The position numbers and the translations under genes are program-made. The notes under the pieces were generated by a model. It did no database searches. It was not told the DNA's origin and saw only the letters and a program-made list of their open reading frames with translations. From assembly GCF_011694515.1 (NCBI RefSeq), contig NZ_CP050192.1, forward strand, positions 119,440-183,439: 64,000 nt of DNA, written 5' to 3'. Shown here piece by piece: positions 6,964 through 17,055 of this stretch. Position 1 is the stretch's first letter; the number at the start of each line of letters is the position of its first letter. Source of the DNA: Mycobacterium sp. DL592. GTDB taxonomy: Bacteria; Actinomycetota; Actinomycetes; Mycobacteriales; Mycobacteriaceae.

Positions 6964-8277
6964 TCAGGACGTGTGCAGGTAACGCTGGATCTCAAAGTCC
7001 GTGATGTAGGAGGAGTAGGCCCGCCATTCGCTCTCGGCCAGCCTGGCGAAGTCTTCGACATTGACCGGTCCGAGCAGCTTCGCCAGTTCGACGTCGTCAC
7101 GGGCGGCGGCGATGGCGGCGGGCAAGTCGGCCGGTAGCGGATCACCGACCAGGTAGGCGTTACCGCTTGCCGGCGCCGGCGGCTCCTCAGCGGCCTCCAG
7201 GCCGGCTGTGGCTGCGCTCAGGAGTGCGGCGATGAGCCAGTAGGGGTTTGCTTCGGCCGAAGCGGTGCGAACTTCGAGCCGAGAAGACTCCGGCCCGAGC
7301 ACCAGTGAACGAACGGCGGCCGACCGGTTGTCGCCACTCCAGGTCACAGTTGACGGTGCCCAGGACCCTGGCTCGATTCGCTTGTAGGCGTTGACCGTAT
7401 GCCCGCCGAACAACGAGATCGCGGGAAGGTGTCGCAAGAGGCGGGCGATGACGTGGCGCGCCTCCGGGGATTCCTTGCCATCGACGGGCGCGAACAACGG
7501 GCGGCCGTCCCGCTTGAGCGAGAAATGCACGTGTGACGAGCTTCCGGACTGCCCGACGAGGGGCTTCGCCATGAAGGTCGCCGTACGTCCGTGGCGCTGT
7601 GCCACCTCTTTGACGGCGTACTTCAACCGGGCGGCGTCGTCTGCTGCGGTCAGAGCGTCGGTATAGCGCAGGTTGGCTTCGATCTGGCCGGGTCCAAACT
7701 CTGTCTCCACGGCCTCCAGGCGCGTGAACGCGCGCAGCGATGTGGTGAGGTCCTCGAGAAGTGCGCCGTAACGATTGGCGTTCTCCAGCGAGTAGGACTC
7801 CAGCCGGGTCTGGTAGGGGTGCCCGTCGTCGTCGAGGAGGTAGAACTCGAGTTCCACGCCCGCGAAGGCGTCGATACCAACGTCGGCGAGCCGGTTGATG
7901 GCGGTGCGCAGGATGGTTCTCGGGTGCCATCCCAGTGGCGTCCCGTCGTGGTCGTGGATGTCTGCGACCACGTGTGCCACCCGTTCCCGCCACGGCAAGG
8001 GGCGTGCCGTCGACAGGTCGGGAACGGCGTAGATGTCCCGGAATCCGGTGTCCCAGGATGCGAAGTGCAGATTCTCCTGAACCTCGGCGGCAACGTTCCA
8101 CGTCAGCTGGCCGCTGCTGAACGCGATACCTCCGTTGCGGATGTGCTCGTGGAGCTCGCCGGCCGGTACACGTTTGCCCGCCGCGTGGCCGAGTTGGTCG
8201 GTCCAGGCGACCTCGACTTCGTCGATGTCGCCGTTCGCGATGGCCTCGGTCAGGTACTGCTCACCCGCGGTTGTCAT
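6964..8277 (-). CDS. Glutamine-synthetase-like gamma-glutamyl ligase (PuuA/GlnA4 type)
   Basis: The 437-residue protein has the GS beta-grasp and catalytic domains. The visible sites are VELEFYL (141-147), EANLRY (200-205), GSSSHVHFSL (245-254), NAYKRIEPGSWAP (296-308) and RLEVR (333-337). The shorter form and the WTDQLGHAAGKRVPAG N-terminal strand are typical of GS-like enzymes that ligate glutamate to amines such as polyamines or ethanolamine. They are not typical of housekeeping GlnA, and there is no Tyr adenylylation motif. The ATG at 8277 is one base after the stop of the APC permease gene, so the two are co-translated. An amine or amino acid imported by the permease and capped with gamma-glutamate is the likely scheme; the substrate is unknown. 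Confidence 0.87.
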   Translation of the reverse strand: MTTAGEQYLTEAIANGDIDEVEVAWTDQLGHAAGKRVPAGELHEHIRNGGIAFSSGQLTWNVAAEVQENLHFASWDTGFRDIYAVPDLSTARPLPWRERVAHVVADIHDHDGTPLGWHPRTILRTAINRLADVGIDAFAGVELEFYLLDDDGHPYQTRLESYSLENANRYGALLEDLTTSLRAFTRLEAVETEFGPGQIEANLRYTDALTAADDAARLKYAVKEVAQRHGRTATFMAKPLVGQSGSSSHVHFSLKRDGRPLFAPVDGKESPEARHVIARLLRHLPAISLFGGHTVNAYKRIEPGSWAPSTVTWSGDNRSAAVRSLVLGPESSRLEVRTASAEANPYWLIAALLSAATAGLEAAEEPPAPASGNAYLVGDPLPADLPAAIAAARDDVELAKLLGPVNVEDFARLAESEWRAYSSYITDFEIQRYLHTS

Positions 8278-8278
8278 G

Positions 8279-9736
8279 TCATTCCAGCGTGACCTGCGGT
8301 CGCCGGGCCGCAATGCCGGCGCCGATGGCGAAGAATGCGACCAGCAGGGCGCCCACACCGATGGCGATCGGCGTCGAGTTGCCGACGAGGGCAGGCAGGT
8401 TCTGCAGGATCAGCCCGAACGCGATCAGCAGGCCGACCAGGCCAAGGCCGGGAGCGAGGAAGGCTCGCCACGTGGAGATCTCGAGCTGGCCCGCCTTCTT
8501 TCGGCGCGCGAAGAAGGCCAGTACGGCGACGGTTGTCGCGATCAGCAGCGTGGTCACACCGACCGTCGAGATACCTGCGAGCCAGGTGTAGAACTGCGTC
8601 ACCGGGTCGAGCTTGAACAGAATGCCGATCAGCAGGGCCACCGCCACGATGATCGCGTCCGCGCCCGAAGCCAGGTGCGGCGAACCGTGCTTTGCGTGCG
8701 CATCGCCGAGCCGGTCGGGGAAGACCTTCCGGTTGGACAGCGTGAACACGTAGCGGGCGACGATGTTGTGGAACGACAGGATGCAGGCGAACAGGCTGGT
8801 GACGAACAGCACCTGCACGATGTGCAAGCCGGCAGTGCCGAGGTACTCCTTGGTGGCGGTCGGCAGCAGATCCGAGGGAGCGTTGATCGCCGCCTCGACC
8901 ACCCGGCTGTCACCCCAGGCGCTGATCAGGGCCCACGTCGAGACCGTGTAGAAGACGCCGATGAGGATCACGGCCAGGTAGGTGGCGCGGGGGATGGTGC
9001 GCAACGGGTCGCGGGCCTCGTCGCGGAACACGGCGGTCGCTTCGAAACCGATGAAGCTCAAGATCGCGAAGAGCAGTGCGAGACCCGGAGCGCCCGAAAC
9101 GATTTCAGACGGCGTGATGATACCGGTTGACAGTCCCTCGTGGCCACCGCTGAAGATGACGGCGGCGTCGAGGGCGAGCACGATGGCGACTTCGCCGATC
9201 AGCAGGACGCCGAGCACGTTACGGGACAGGTCGATGTTGAAGTGGCCCAACAGGGTGACGATCGCGAACGCAATGAAAGCCCAAATGCCCCAGTGAATCT
9301 GGGGAAGTCCGTAAGACGCGAACAGCGCCTGGGCACCCTGGCCGATCAGGCCGTAGACCGCGATCTCGAGGGTGAGGTACGAGATCAGTGCGACGAACGC
9401 GAAGCCGAAGCCGGTGACCCGCCCAAGGCCCTTGCCGATGTAGGAGTAGAAGGCGCCGGCGTCCGGCACGTACGGCGTCAGTGCGGTGAATCCGACCGCG
9501 AACAGCAGGATGATCACGGTGCTGACGACGAAGATCGCGGGGAACCCGGTGCCGTTGCCGATTCCGATGCCCAGCGGAACCGGGCCACCGATCACACCCA
9601 ACGGTGAGGCGGCTGCCACCACCACGAACACGATGCCCCACACGCCCAGCGTGCCGCGCAGCTTGCGATGCTGGCGTTCGCCCGTCGCGGCTTCGGGTGC
9701 CGAAGCCACGCCCGATTCGTCAATCTGATTCGACAT
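8279..9736 (-). CDS. APC-superfamily amino acid/amine permease
   Basis: The 485-residue permease has about 12 membrane helices. It has the APC start VVVAAASPLGVIGG in TM1 and a helix-6 stretch SFIGFEATAVFRDEARDPLRTIPRA that matches the substrate-site helix and following loop of APC transporters. I chose the ATG at 9736 because GAGGGG lies five bases upstream; an earlier in-frame start would run through the structured leader. It is the first gene of a two-gene operon with the GS-like ligase. Its 5' leader contains interleaved complementary segments covering the ribosome site, listed separately. Confidence 0.88.
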   Translation of the reverse strand: MSNQIDESGVASAPEAATGERQHRKLRGTLGVWGIVFVVVAAASPLGVIGGPVPLGIGIGNGTGFPAIFVVSTVIILLFAVGFTALTPYVPDAGAFYSYIGKGLGRVTGFGFAFVALISYLTLEIAVYGLIGQGAQALFASYGLPQIHWGIWAFIAFAIVTLLGHFNIDLSRNVLGVLLIGEVAIVLALDAAVIFSGGHEGLSTGIITPSEIVSGAPGLALLFAILSFIGFEATAVFRDEARDPLRTIPRATYLAVILIGVFYTVSTWALISAWGDSRVVEAAINAPSDLLPTATKEYLGTAGLHIVQVLFVTSLFACILSFHNIVARYVFTLSNRKVFPDRLGDAHAKHGSPHLASGADAIIVAVALLIGILFKLDPVTQFYTWLAGISTVGVTTLLIATTVAVLAFFARRKKAGQLEISTWRAFLAPGLGLVGLLIAFGLILQNLPALVGNSTPIAIGVGALLVAFFAIGAGIAARRPQVTLE

Positions 9737-9741
9737 GATGT

Positions 9742-9797
9742 CCCCTCGAGTTCGATCTACTTCGAAGACAGGAAAAACCACGAGGGGTCCGTCTTCG
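9742..9797 (-). promoter_or_regulatory. Structured leader of permease/GS-like operon, possible pseudoknot switch
   Basis: In the mRNA sense the order is A (9797-9788, CGAAGACGGA), B (9787-9781, CCCCTCG), A' (9773-9763, TCC-T-GTCTTCG) and B' (9748-9742, CGAGGGG). A pairs with A' over ten base pairs with one bulged base. B lies in the A/A' loop and pairs with B' over seven. B' contains the Shine-Dalgarno sequence of the permease gene. The two pairings interleave, so they either form an H-type pseudoknot or exclude each other. Either way the ribosome site can be masked. I do not recognise a known riboswitch class. Confidence 0.5.
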
Positions 9798-9898
9798 CGC
9801 CTGCCGAAGGGTAAACCCGTGCGCTGCCGGGCTGGATACTTCTGATCAGCGCGATTGCATGCCGCGCCCGCTTCGCCGCGGCGGCGTAAGACAGGCGG

Positions 9899-11050
9899 GT
9901 GAGTCGATCAGTGCAGCCCCCGTCGAATACGACGTTCGGGGTCGAAGAAGAGTTCCTGTTGGTCGACGCCGACACGGGGCAGCCCGCCGGGCATAACTTG
10001 GCTGTCGTCAAGGCGGCCGGTGCGCTCGGGTTGAGGCTGTCCACCGAGTTCGCCAACTGCCAGGTCGAGATCGACACCTCGGTGCACACCTCCGCGGCCG
10101 AGTTGCGAGAGGAACTCACCCAGGCGCGAACCCTGGCCGCCAGGGCCGCGGCGAGTCTGGGCGCGCGGCTGCTGCCTGCCGGGGCGCCGCCGGTCGGGAA
10201 GCCTCCCTTCACGCTCACCGACAGCGACCGCTTCGAGTGGATCACCGAGTCTTTCGGCAGCCTCACCTTCGGACAGGTGATCTGCGGGTGCCATGTCCAC
10301 GTCGGAATGCCGGACCGTGAAACAGGGCTTCAGGTAAGCAATTTCATCAGGCTCTGGTTGCCCGCACTGCTCGCGCTGACCGCCAACTCGGCGGTCTACG
10401 GAGGTTTCGACACCGGCTATGCGAGCTGGCGCGCTGTGCTGCAGACAGGCTGGCCGGTGTCGGGGCCGCCGCCCTACTTCCGCTCGGTGGAGCATTTCAA
10501 CGAGCTCGCCGCCGTGCTGCACGAGACCGGAGCGGTGCTCGACGAGCGGATGCTCTACTGGGACATCCGGCCCTCGAGTCACCTTCCCACGGTCGAGATC
10601 CGGATCAGTGACGTACCGGCCACGGTCGACGAGACGGTCACCCTTGCCACTCTCATCAGGGCGTTGGCAATCACGGCGCTGGGCCACCTGCAGGAAGGTC
10701 GTACAGCACCTCAGGTGGGCACCGGGGTCCTGAGGGCAGCGAAGTGGAAGTCGGCACATCAAGGCCTCACCGGTCAGGCCTACGACGTGCCGCAGGGCCG
10801 AATCACCTCGGCGGCATCGGTCCTGGAGTCGCTCGTGGAGTGGGTGACACCCGCCCTGGAGGAACTCGGCGAACTCACCAACGTCAGGAAGTCAGTCCAG
10901 CGAAGCCTCAGCGAAGGCAATGGTGCTGTGCGCCAACGGCGTAAGCTGCGCGCCGGTGGCGGGCTGCGTGATCTCATCGCCGATCTGACCGTGCCGGCCG
11001 TCGAAGGCGCTGTGACGCCCGCGACGACCGTGCCGGCCAGTTCAGCGTGA
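9899..11050 (+). CDS. GCS2-type carboxylate-amine ligase (YbdK-like), copy 2
   Basis: This 383-residue glutamate-cysteine-ligase type 2 protein carries GVEEEFLLVD (14-23), CHVHVG (131-136) and DIRPSSHLPTVEIRISD (near 225-241). It is the more canonical of the two copies: GVEEEF is the usual YbdK signature, whereas copy 1 has GLEWEI. It starts with GTG, divergent from the permease/GS-like operon with a 162-base gap, and converges on the ABC importer with a 9-base gap. Its setting among amino-acid importers suggests amine ligation to glutamate or another carboxylate. The substrate cannot be read from the sequence. The last 30 residues are Ala/Thr/Pro-rich and probably unstructured. Confidence 0.87.
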   Translation: MSRSVQPPSNTTFGVEEEFLLVDADTGQPAGHNLAVVKAAGALGLRLSTEFANCQVEIDTSVHTSAAELREELTQARTLAARAAASLGARLLPAGAPPVGKPPFTLTDSDRFEWITESFGSLTFGQVICGCHVHVGMPDRETGLQVSNFIRLWLPALLALTANSAVYGGFDTGYASWRAVLQTGWPVSGPPPYFRSVEHFNELAAVLHETGAVLDERMLYWDIRPSSHLPTVEIRISDVPATVDETVTLATLIRALAITALGHLQEGRTAPQVGTGVLRAAKWKSAHQGLTGQAYDVPQGRITSAASVLESLVEWVTPALEELGELTNVRKSVQRSLSEGNGAVRQRRKLRAGGGLRDLIADLTVPAVEGAVTPATTVPASSA

Positions 11051-11059
11051 TGTCGCGGG

Positions 11060-11893
11060 TCAGCTCTTCGCGATCAGGATGTCCTGCGGCTTGATGTCGC
11101 CGGTGAAGAACGGCTTGAGTTCCACGTTGTAGGCCTCGTCGAGGAAGCCGGTGTTGACGAGGTTGGTGATCTCGTTGTTGACCCAGTCGAGCAGGTTGCT
11201 GTCGCCCTTCTTCACCGCAGGTGCGATGAAGGACTGCGGCCCGAGTTCCTTGATACCGACGCTGAACCCCGGGTTGTCTTTGGCCCAGGCGAACAGGTAG
11301 GAGTTGTCGTCGGCCAGCGCTGCGACCCGGCGATCCTTGAAGGCCTGGAACTGCTGCGTCTTCGAGTCGAACTTCACCAGCTTCACATCGGGGAAGTTCT
11401 GGGTGAAGTAATTCTCCGCGGTGGTGCCCTTGGTGACCGCGAGTTGCTTTCCGTTGAGCTGAGCCGGATCGGTGATCAGCGCATCATCCGGGGACGCGAC
11501 TCCGATGGAGACCTTCATGTACGGGTTGGCGAAGTCGACAACCTGCTTGCGTTCGTCGGTCACCGTGAAATTGGCCAGCACCAGATCAACCTTGTCCGAC
11601 TTGAGCGCGTCGACTCGGCTATCGGCGTTGACCTGGATCCATTCCGGCGTGACACCGAGGTCCTTGGCGATCCGGTTGCCCAGTGCGATGTCGAACCCGG
11701 ATCTGGTGCCGTTGTTCTTGACGTAGCCGTAGGGCGGCAGGTCTCCGAAGGTGGCGATGCGAATCTTGCCCGCTGCCTTGATGTCCTCGACCGTGGGACC
11801 CACGTTCTTGGACCCGCCGGAGCACGCGGCGACGACCGCGGCCAGAGCGGCGACGACTGCGAACAGCAGCCACCGGCGAAGGTGATTTCTCAT
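11060..11893 (-). CDS. Polar amino acid ABC transporter, substrate-binding lipoprotein
   Basis: The 277-residue lipoprotein precursor has the lipobox VAAC, with the acylated cysteine at residue 24. A family-3 solute-binding domain follows: KIRIATFGDLPPYGY, then SGFDIALGNRIAKDLG, then DLVLANFTVTDERKQVVDFANPY. Such proteins deliver glutamate, glutamine or other polar amino acids. The start at 11893 is supported by AGGAG six bases upstream; a longer in-frame start exists but has no ribosome site. It is the last gene of a permease-permease-ATPase-binding protein operon and lies 31 bases after the ATPase gene. Confidence 0.92.
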   Translation of the reverse strand: MRNHLRRWLLFAVVAALAAVVAACSGGSKNVGPTVEDIKAAGKIRIATFGDLPPYGYVKNNGTRSGFDIALGNRIAKDLGVTPEWIQVNADSRVDALKSDKVDLVLANFTVTDERKQVVDFANPYMKVSIGVASPDDALITDPAQLNGKQLAVTKGTTAENYFTQNFPDVKLVKFDSKTQQFQAFKDRRVAALADDNSYLFAWAKDNPGFSVGIKELGPQSFIAPAVKKGDSNLLDWVNNEITNLVNTGFLDEAYNVELKPFFTGDIKPQDILIAKS

Positions 11894-11924
11894 GGATTCT
11901 CCTGTTGTTGACGGGTTCTGGTGG

Positions 11925-12707
11925 TCATGGTGTGGGCTGGGCACCCAGCTCGGGATCGTCGTCGTCGGGCAGCGGAGCCATGCTGTCGAGGAAGTGACGC
12001 GCGCGTTCGCTACGCGGTTCGGCGAAGAATTCCGCGCCGGGGGTCGCCTCCAGGATCTTTCCGCCGTCCAGGAAGAGGACCGTGTCGGCGACTCGACGGG
12101 CGAACTCCATCTCGTGGGTGACGATGATCATCGTCATGCTCCCCCGTGCGAGTCCGAGCAGGATCTCCAGTACGCCGCGCACCATTTCCGGATCGAGCGA
12201 GGCGGTGACCTCGTCGAAGAGCATCAGATCGGGGTTCATCGCGAGCGCCCGCACGATCGCCACCCGCTGCTTCTGGCCACCGGAGAGTTGGCGCGGATAC
12301 GTGTCGTGGTAGTCGGCCAAGCCGACCTGGGCGAGCAGGTCAGCGGCCTGCTCGGCGACCTCATCGCGGTCGCGGCCCTGGACCTTCAACGGAGCCAGAC
12401 TGACGTTCTCGATGACGGTGAGGTTCGGGAACAGGTCGTAGCTCTGGAAGACCATTCCGATCCGGGTCCGCAACTGCTGCCAGGCCCGTTCCTTCTGCTC
12501 GACCGGCTTGCCGTCGAACACGATGGTGCCGGACTGGAATGTCTCCAATCCGTTGAGGCAGCGGATGACCGTCGACTTTCCGCTGCCCGAGGTACCCAGC
12601 AGGACTTGCACGCTGCCCGGCGGCACGTCGAAGCTGATGCCGCGCAACACTGCTTTGTCGCCGTAGGACTTGGTCAGGTCGCGTACGGACACGAGGGGCT
12701 CAGCCAT
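11925..12707 (-). CDS. Polar amino acid ABC transporter, ATPase (GlnQ-like)
   Basis: The 260-residue ATPase has Walker A GTSGSGKST, Q-loop FQSYDLFPNLT, signature LSGGQKQR and Walker B LMLFDEVTASLDPE. The FQ(S/H)YDLFP and TASLDPE wording is typical of the GlnQ/HisP/GluA subclass that powers polar amino acid uptake. It overlaps the upstream permease gene by eight bases and has no regulatory domain after about residue 240, only an acidic, proline-containing tail. It works with the two permeases at 12700 and 13370 and the lipoprotein at 11060. Confidence 0.93.
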   Translation of the reverse strand: MAEPLVSVRDLTKSYGDKAVLRGISFDVPPGSVQVLLGTSGSGKSTVIRCLNGLETFQSGTIVFDGKPVEQKERAWQQLRTRIGMVFQSYDLFPNLTVIENVSLAPLKVQGRDRDEVAEQAADLLAQVGLADYHDTYPRQLSGGQKQRVAIVRALAMNPDLMLFDEVTASLDPEMVRGVLEILLGLARGSMTMIIVTHEMEFARRVADTVLFLDGGKILEATPGAEFFAEPRSERARHFLDSMAPLPDDDDPELGAQPTP

Positions 12708-13389
12708 GGATTCGCTCCTTTGCGCGGGATTCCAGACGATTCGCCACGGCGGCCAACGGGTAGCAGGCCAGGAAATACAGCACGAAGATGAAGCTGTACA
12801 CCCAGAAAGCCCCGTCGGGGTATTGCTGCCGATTGGTTTCCATGATCTGCTGGCCGACGCTGATCAAGTCGATGACGCTGATCAGCAAGAGCAGTGACGT
12901 CGTCTTGATCACCCGGGTGGCGAGGTTGATCGTGGCGGGCAGCATCAGGTTCAGCGACTGCGGCAGCTGCACGTAGCGCAGTTGGTTCAGGCGATTGAGC
13001 CCGAGGGCGCGGGCTCCCTCCAGTTGCGCCACCGGCACCGAGATCAAGGCACCGCGTACGACATCGCTCATCTCGGCGGCGATCCACAGAGCGAAGGCGA
13101 CCACCGCGACCGTCTGACCGTCGATCCTGAAGCCCAGCTCACGGGGCAGGATGTAGTACGCGAGAAACAGCAACACCAGCGTGGGCACGATCCGGAAGAA
13201 CTCCAAGTACAGCCTCAGCACGACCTCGATCAGCCGGCTGGGTAACGTCCTGAGGGCGCCGAGGACGACGCCGACGGGGATGCCGACCACCAGTGCCAGC
13301 GCCGCGATACGCACCGAGACCCACAGCCCGCCCATGAGGCGACTGAAATTGTCTCCTTCGAATAGGACGTTAATTCCCGAAAGCTCCAC
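12700..13389 (-). CDS. Polar amino acid ABC transporter permease 2
   Basis: The 229-residue His/Glu/Gln-type permease has about five helices. Its EAA-type loop reads EGARALGLNRLNQLRYVQLPQS. The LRLYLEFFRIVPTLVLLFLAYY stretch matches the family hallmark FRGTPLLVQLFF-type helix. The GTG start at 13389 is inside the end of the upstream permease gene (20-base overlap), with GGAGGG seven bases before it. This arrangement usually means translational coupling of a heteromeric channel. Confidence 0.9.
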   Translation of the reverse strand: MELSGINVLFEGDNFSRLMGGLWVSVRIAALALVVGIPVGVVLGALRTLPSRLIEVVLRLYLEFFRIVPTLVLLFLAYYILPRELGFRIDGQTVAVVAFALWIAAEMSDVVRGALISVPVAQLEGARALGLNRLNQLRYVQLPQSLNLMLPATINLATRVIKTTSLLLLISVIDLISVGQQIMETNRQQYPDGAFWVYSFIFVLYFLACYPLAAVANRLESRAKERIHG

Positions 13390-14029
13390 TGCGCACCCTC
13401 CTTTCGAGCAGGGTGAATCCGATCGAGAGTGGGATCAGGATGATCGCGTAGCCGATGACGAGCATCAGGAGGTACTCGTCGGTGTGGTAGTACATGCCGA
13501 TCAGGTCACGTGCTTCGTTGGTGAGTTCCGGCACGGCGATCGCGGTGAACACCGAGGTTTCCTTGACGAGGAAGATCGCGTTCGCCGCAAACGGGGCGAT
13601 GCTCAGCGTGAGACCTTGGGGGAGTATCACGTAGCGAGCGCTCTGCGGACGTGACAGGCCCAGCGCGCGGGCAGACTCGGTCTGGATTCGAGGCACGCCG
13701 CCGAACCCCCCGCGGAAGGCGCCGGCCATGTAAGCACCACCGAGAAGTCCGAGCCCCACGATCGCGCACGCCTCGGCAGAGAGCTTCACGCCCAGTGTCG
13801 GCAGCGAGTAGTAGAGGAAGAACAGCTGGATGAGAAGCGGAGTATTGCGGAACAGCTCCTCGTAGGCGGCTGCGATCCGGCTGACCACCGGGATGTCGAA
13901 GTAGCGGACCAAGGCGACAGCGACACCGATGACGGCTGCCAGTGCGATGCCGACGGCTGACAGCCACAGTGTGGTCACGAAGGCGTTGCCGAAAAGTGGA
14001 AGGGCGTGTTGGATCACCGACCAATCCAC
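13370..14029 (-). CDS. Polar amino acid ABC transporter permease 1
   Basis: A His/Glu/Gln-type permease of about 219 residues. It contains YEELFRNTPLLIQLFFLYYSLP, the classic family motif, and the EAA loop ESARALGLSRPQSARYVILPQ. I prefer the GTG at 14029 (VDWSVIQHALPLF) because GGGGG lies just upstream and family members begin at this point. An ATG at 14101 would add 24 residues with no typical counterpart. It heads the four-gene importer operon and is divergent from furA. Confidence 0.85.
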   Translation of the reverse strand: MDWSVIQHALPLFGNAFVTTLWLSAVGIALAAVIGVAVALVRYFDIPVVSRIAAAYEELFRNTPLLIQLFFLYYSLPTLGVKLSAEACAIVGLGLLGGAYMAGAFRGGFGGVPRIQTESARALGLSRPQSARYVILPQGLTLSIAPFAANAIFLVKETSVFTAIAVPELTNEARDLIGMYYHTDEYLLMLVIGYAIILIPLSIGFTLLERRVRSGAFGN

Positions 14030-14289
14030 CGCAACCCCCGTTTTCGCCCAGCCACGGATGTACCACTGAGAAGCCTGGACTCTAGCCAGGATGCGAACCA
14101 TGGAACACCAATGCGACAGGGTTGAGCCATAGGCTTGAAGTCAGCGCACAACTGTGTTTACGAGTACGTCAATGCCCTCGTCCGGACACGCACTGGTGGC
14201 CGCGATCCCAAAGTCGAGGCGAATTGCACTTATGCGCAGGGGTTCTGGAAAGTCTTGATCGGCTCCAGATAAGTCGGTGTAGTTGTGCG

Positions 14290-14730
14290 GTGCCCTCGAA
14301 GGCGAATTTCGCGCAACGGTTGCGGACGGCGGATCTACGCGTGACCCGTCAACGAGTCGCCGTGCTCGAGGCGGTGCACGGCCACCCCCACGCAGACACC
14401 GAGACCATCTTCGGCGCAGTGCGCGAGAACCTTCCCGACGTGTCGCGCCAGGCGGTGTACGACGTGTTGCACGCGTTGACGACCTCAGGGCTGGTGCGGC
14501 GAATACAGCCGTCGGGTTCAGTCGCCCGCTACGAGACCAGGGTCGCAGACAACCACCACCACGTGGTGTGCCGGAGCTGCGGCGTGATCGGTGACATCGA
14601 TTGTGCGACTGGCGAAGCGCCATGCCTCACTCCGTCGGACGACGGCCTGATCCTGGACGGTTTCGTGCTCGACGAGGCCGAGGTCATCTATTGGGGCACT
14701 TGCCCCAACTGCCAGTCAGCAGTCTCGTGA
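14290..14730 (+). CDS. furA: FurA, redox/metal-dependent repressor of katG
   Basis: The 146-residue Fur protein has an N-terminal winged helix (LRTADLRVTRQRVAVLEAV, then PDVSRQAVYDVLHALT), the metal-binding run NHHHVVCRSCGVIGD, and a second C-x2-C (GTCPNCQ) near the end. In mycobacteria FurA represses its own operon and katG, and releases DNA when oxidised. The GTG at 14290 fits the known FurA start by length and alignment with VPSKANFAQRLRTADL. The frame stays open 56 codons upstream, but that part shows no Fur similarity. No Shine-Dalgarno precedes the GTG, in line with the leaderless furA mRNA reported in mycobacteria. katG follows after 45 bases. Confidence 0.95.
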   Translation: MPSKANFAQRLRTADLRVTRQRVAVLEAVHGHPHADTETIFGAVRENLPDVSRQAVYDVLHALTTSGLVRRIQPSGSVARYETRVADNHHHVVCRSCGVIGDIDCATGEAPCLTPSDDGLILDGFVLDEAEVIYWGTCPNCQSAVS

Positions 14731-14757
14731 TCACAGCCGTGACCACAGCCCGAGTAA

Positions 14758-16983
<2,226 letters not shown>

Positions 16984-16995
16984 TCACCGAACAAA

Positions 16996-17030
16996 CGACA
17001 CCCCGCGGACCACAGGGTCGCGGGGTGTCG
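16996..17030. terminator. Hairpin terminator between katG and the convergent monooxygenase
   Basis: CGACACCCCGCG (16996-17007) and CGCGGGGTGTCG (17019-17030) form a perfect 12-base-pair stem with an 11-base loop, 12 bases after the katG stop. There is no U-tract, as is usual for mycobacterial intrinsic terminators. Being symmetric, it can serve both convergent genes. Confidence 0.7.
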
Positions 17031-17055
17031 CTTGTCGGCGGGCGTGATCTACCGC

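Noticed and set aside
9757..10266. 169-codon - frame over the GCS2 ligase start
   Set aside because: Antisense of the ligase N terminus; Ser/Ala/Arg-rich with no domain.
14122..14289. N-terminal extension of FurA
   Set aside because: The frame is open for 56 codons before the GTG at 14290 but shows no Fur similarity and covers the expected promoter; the shorter start fits the FurA length.
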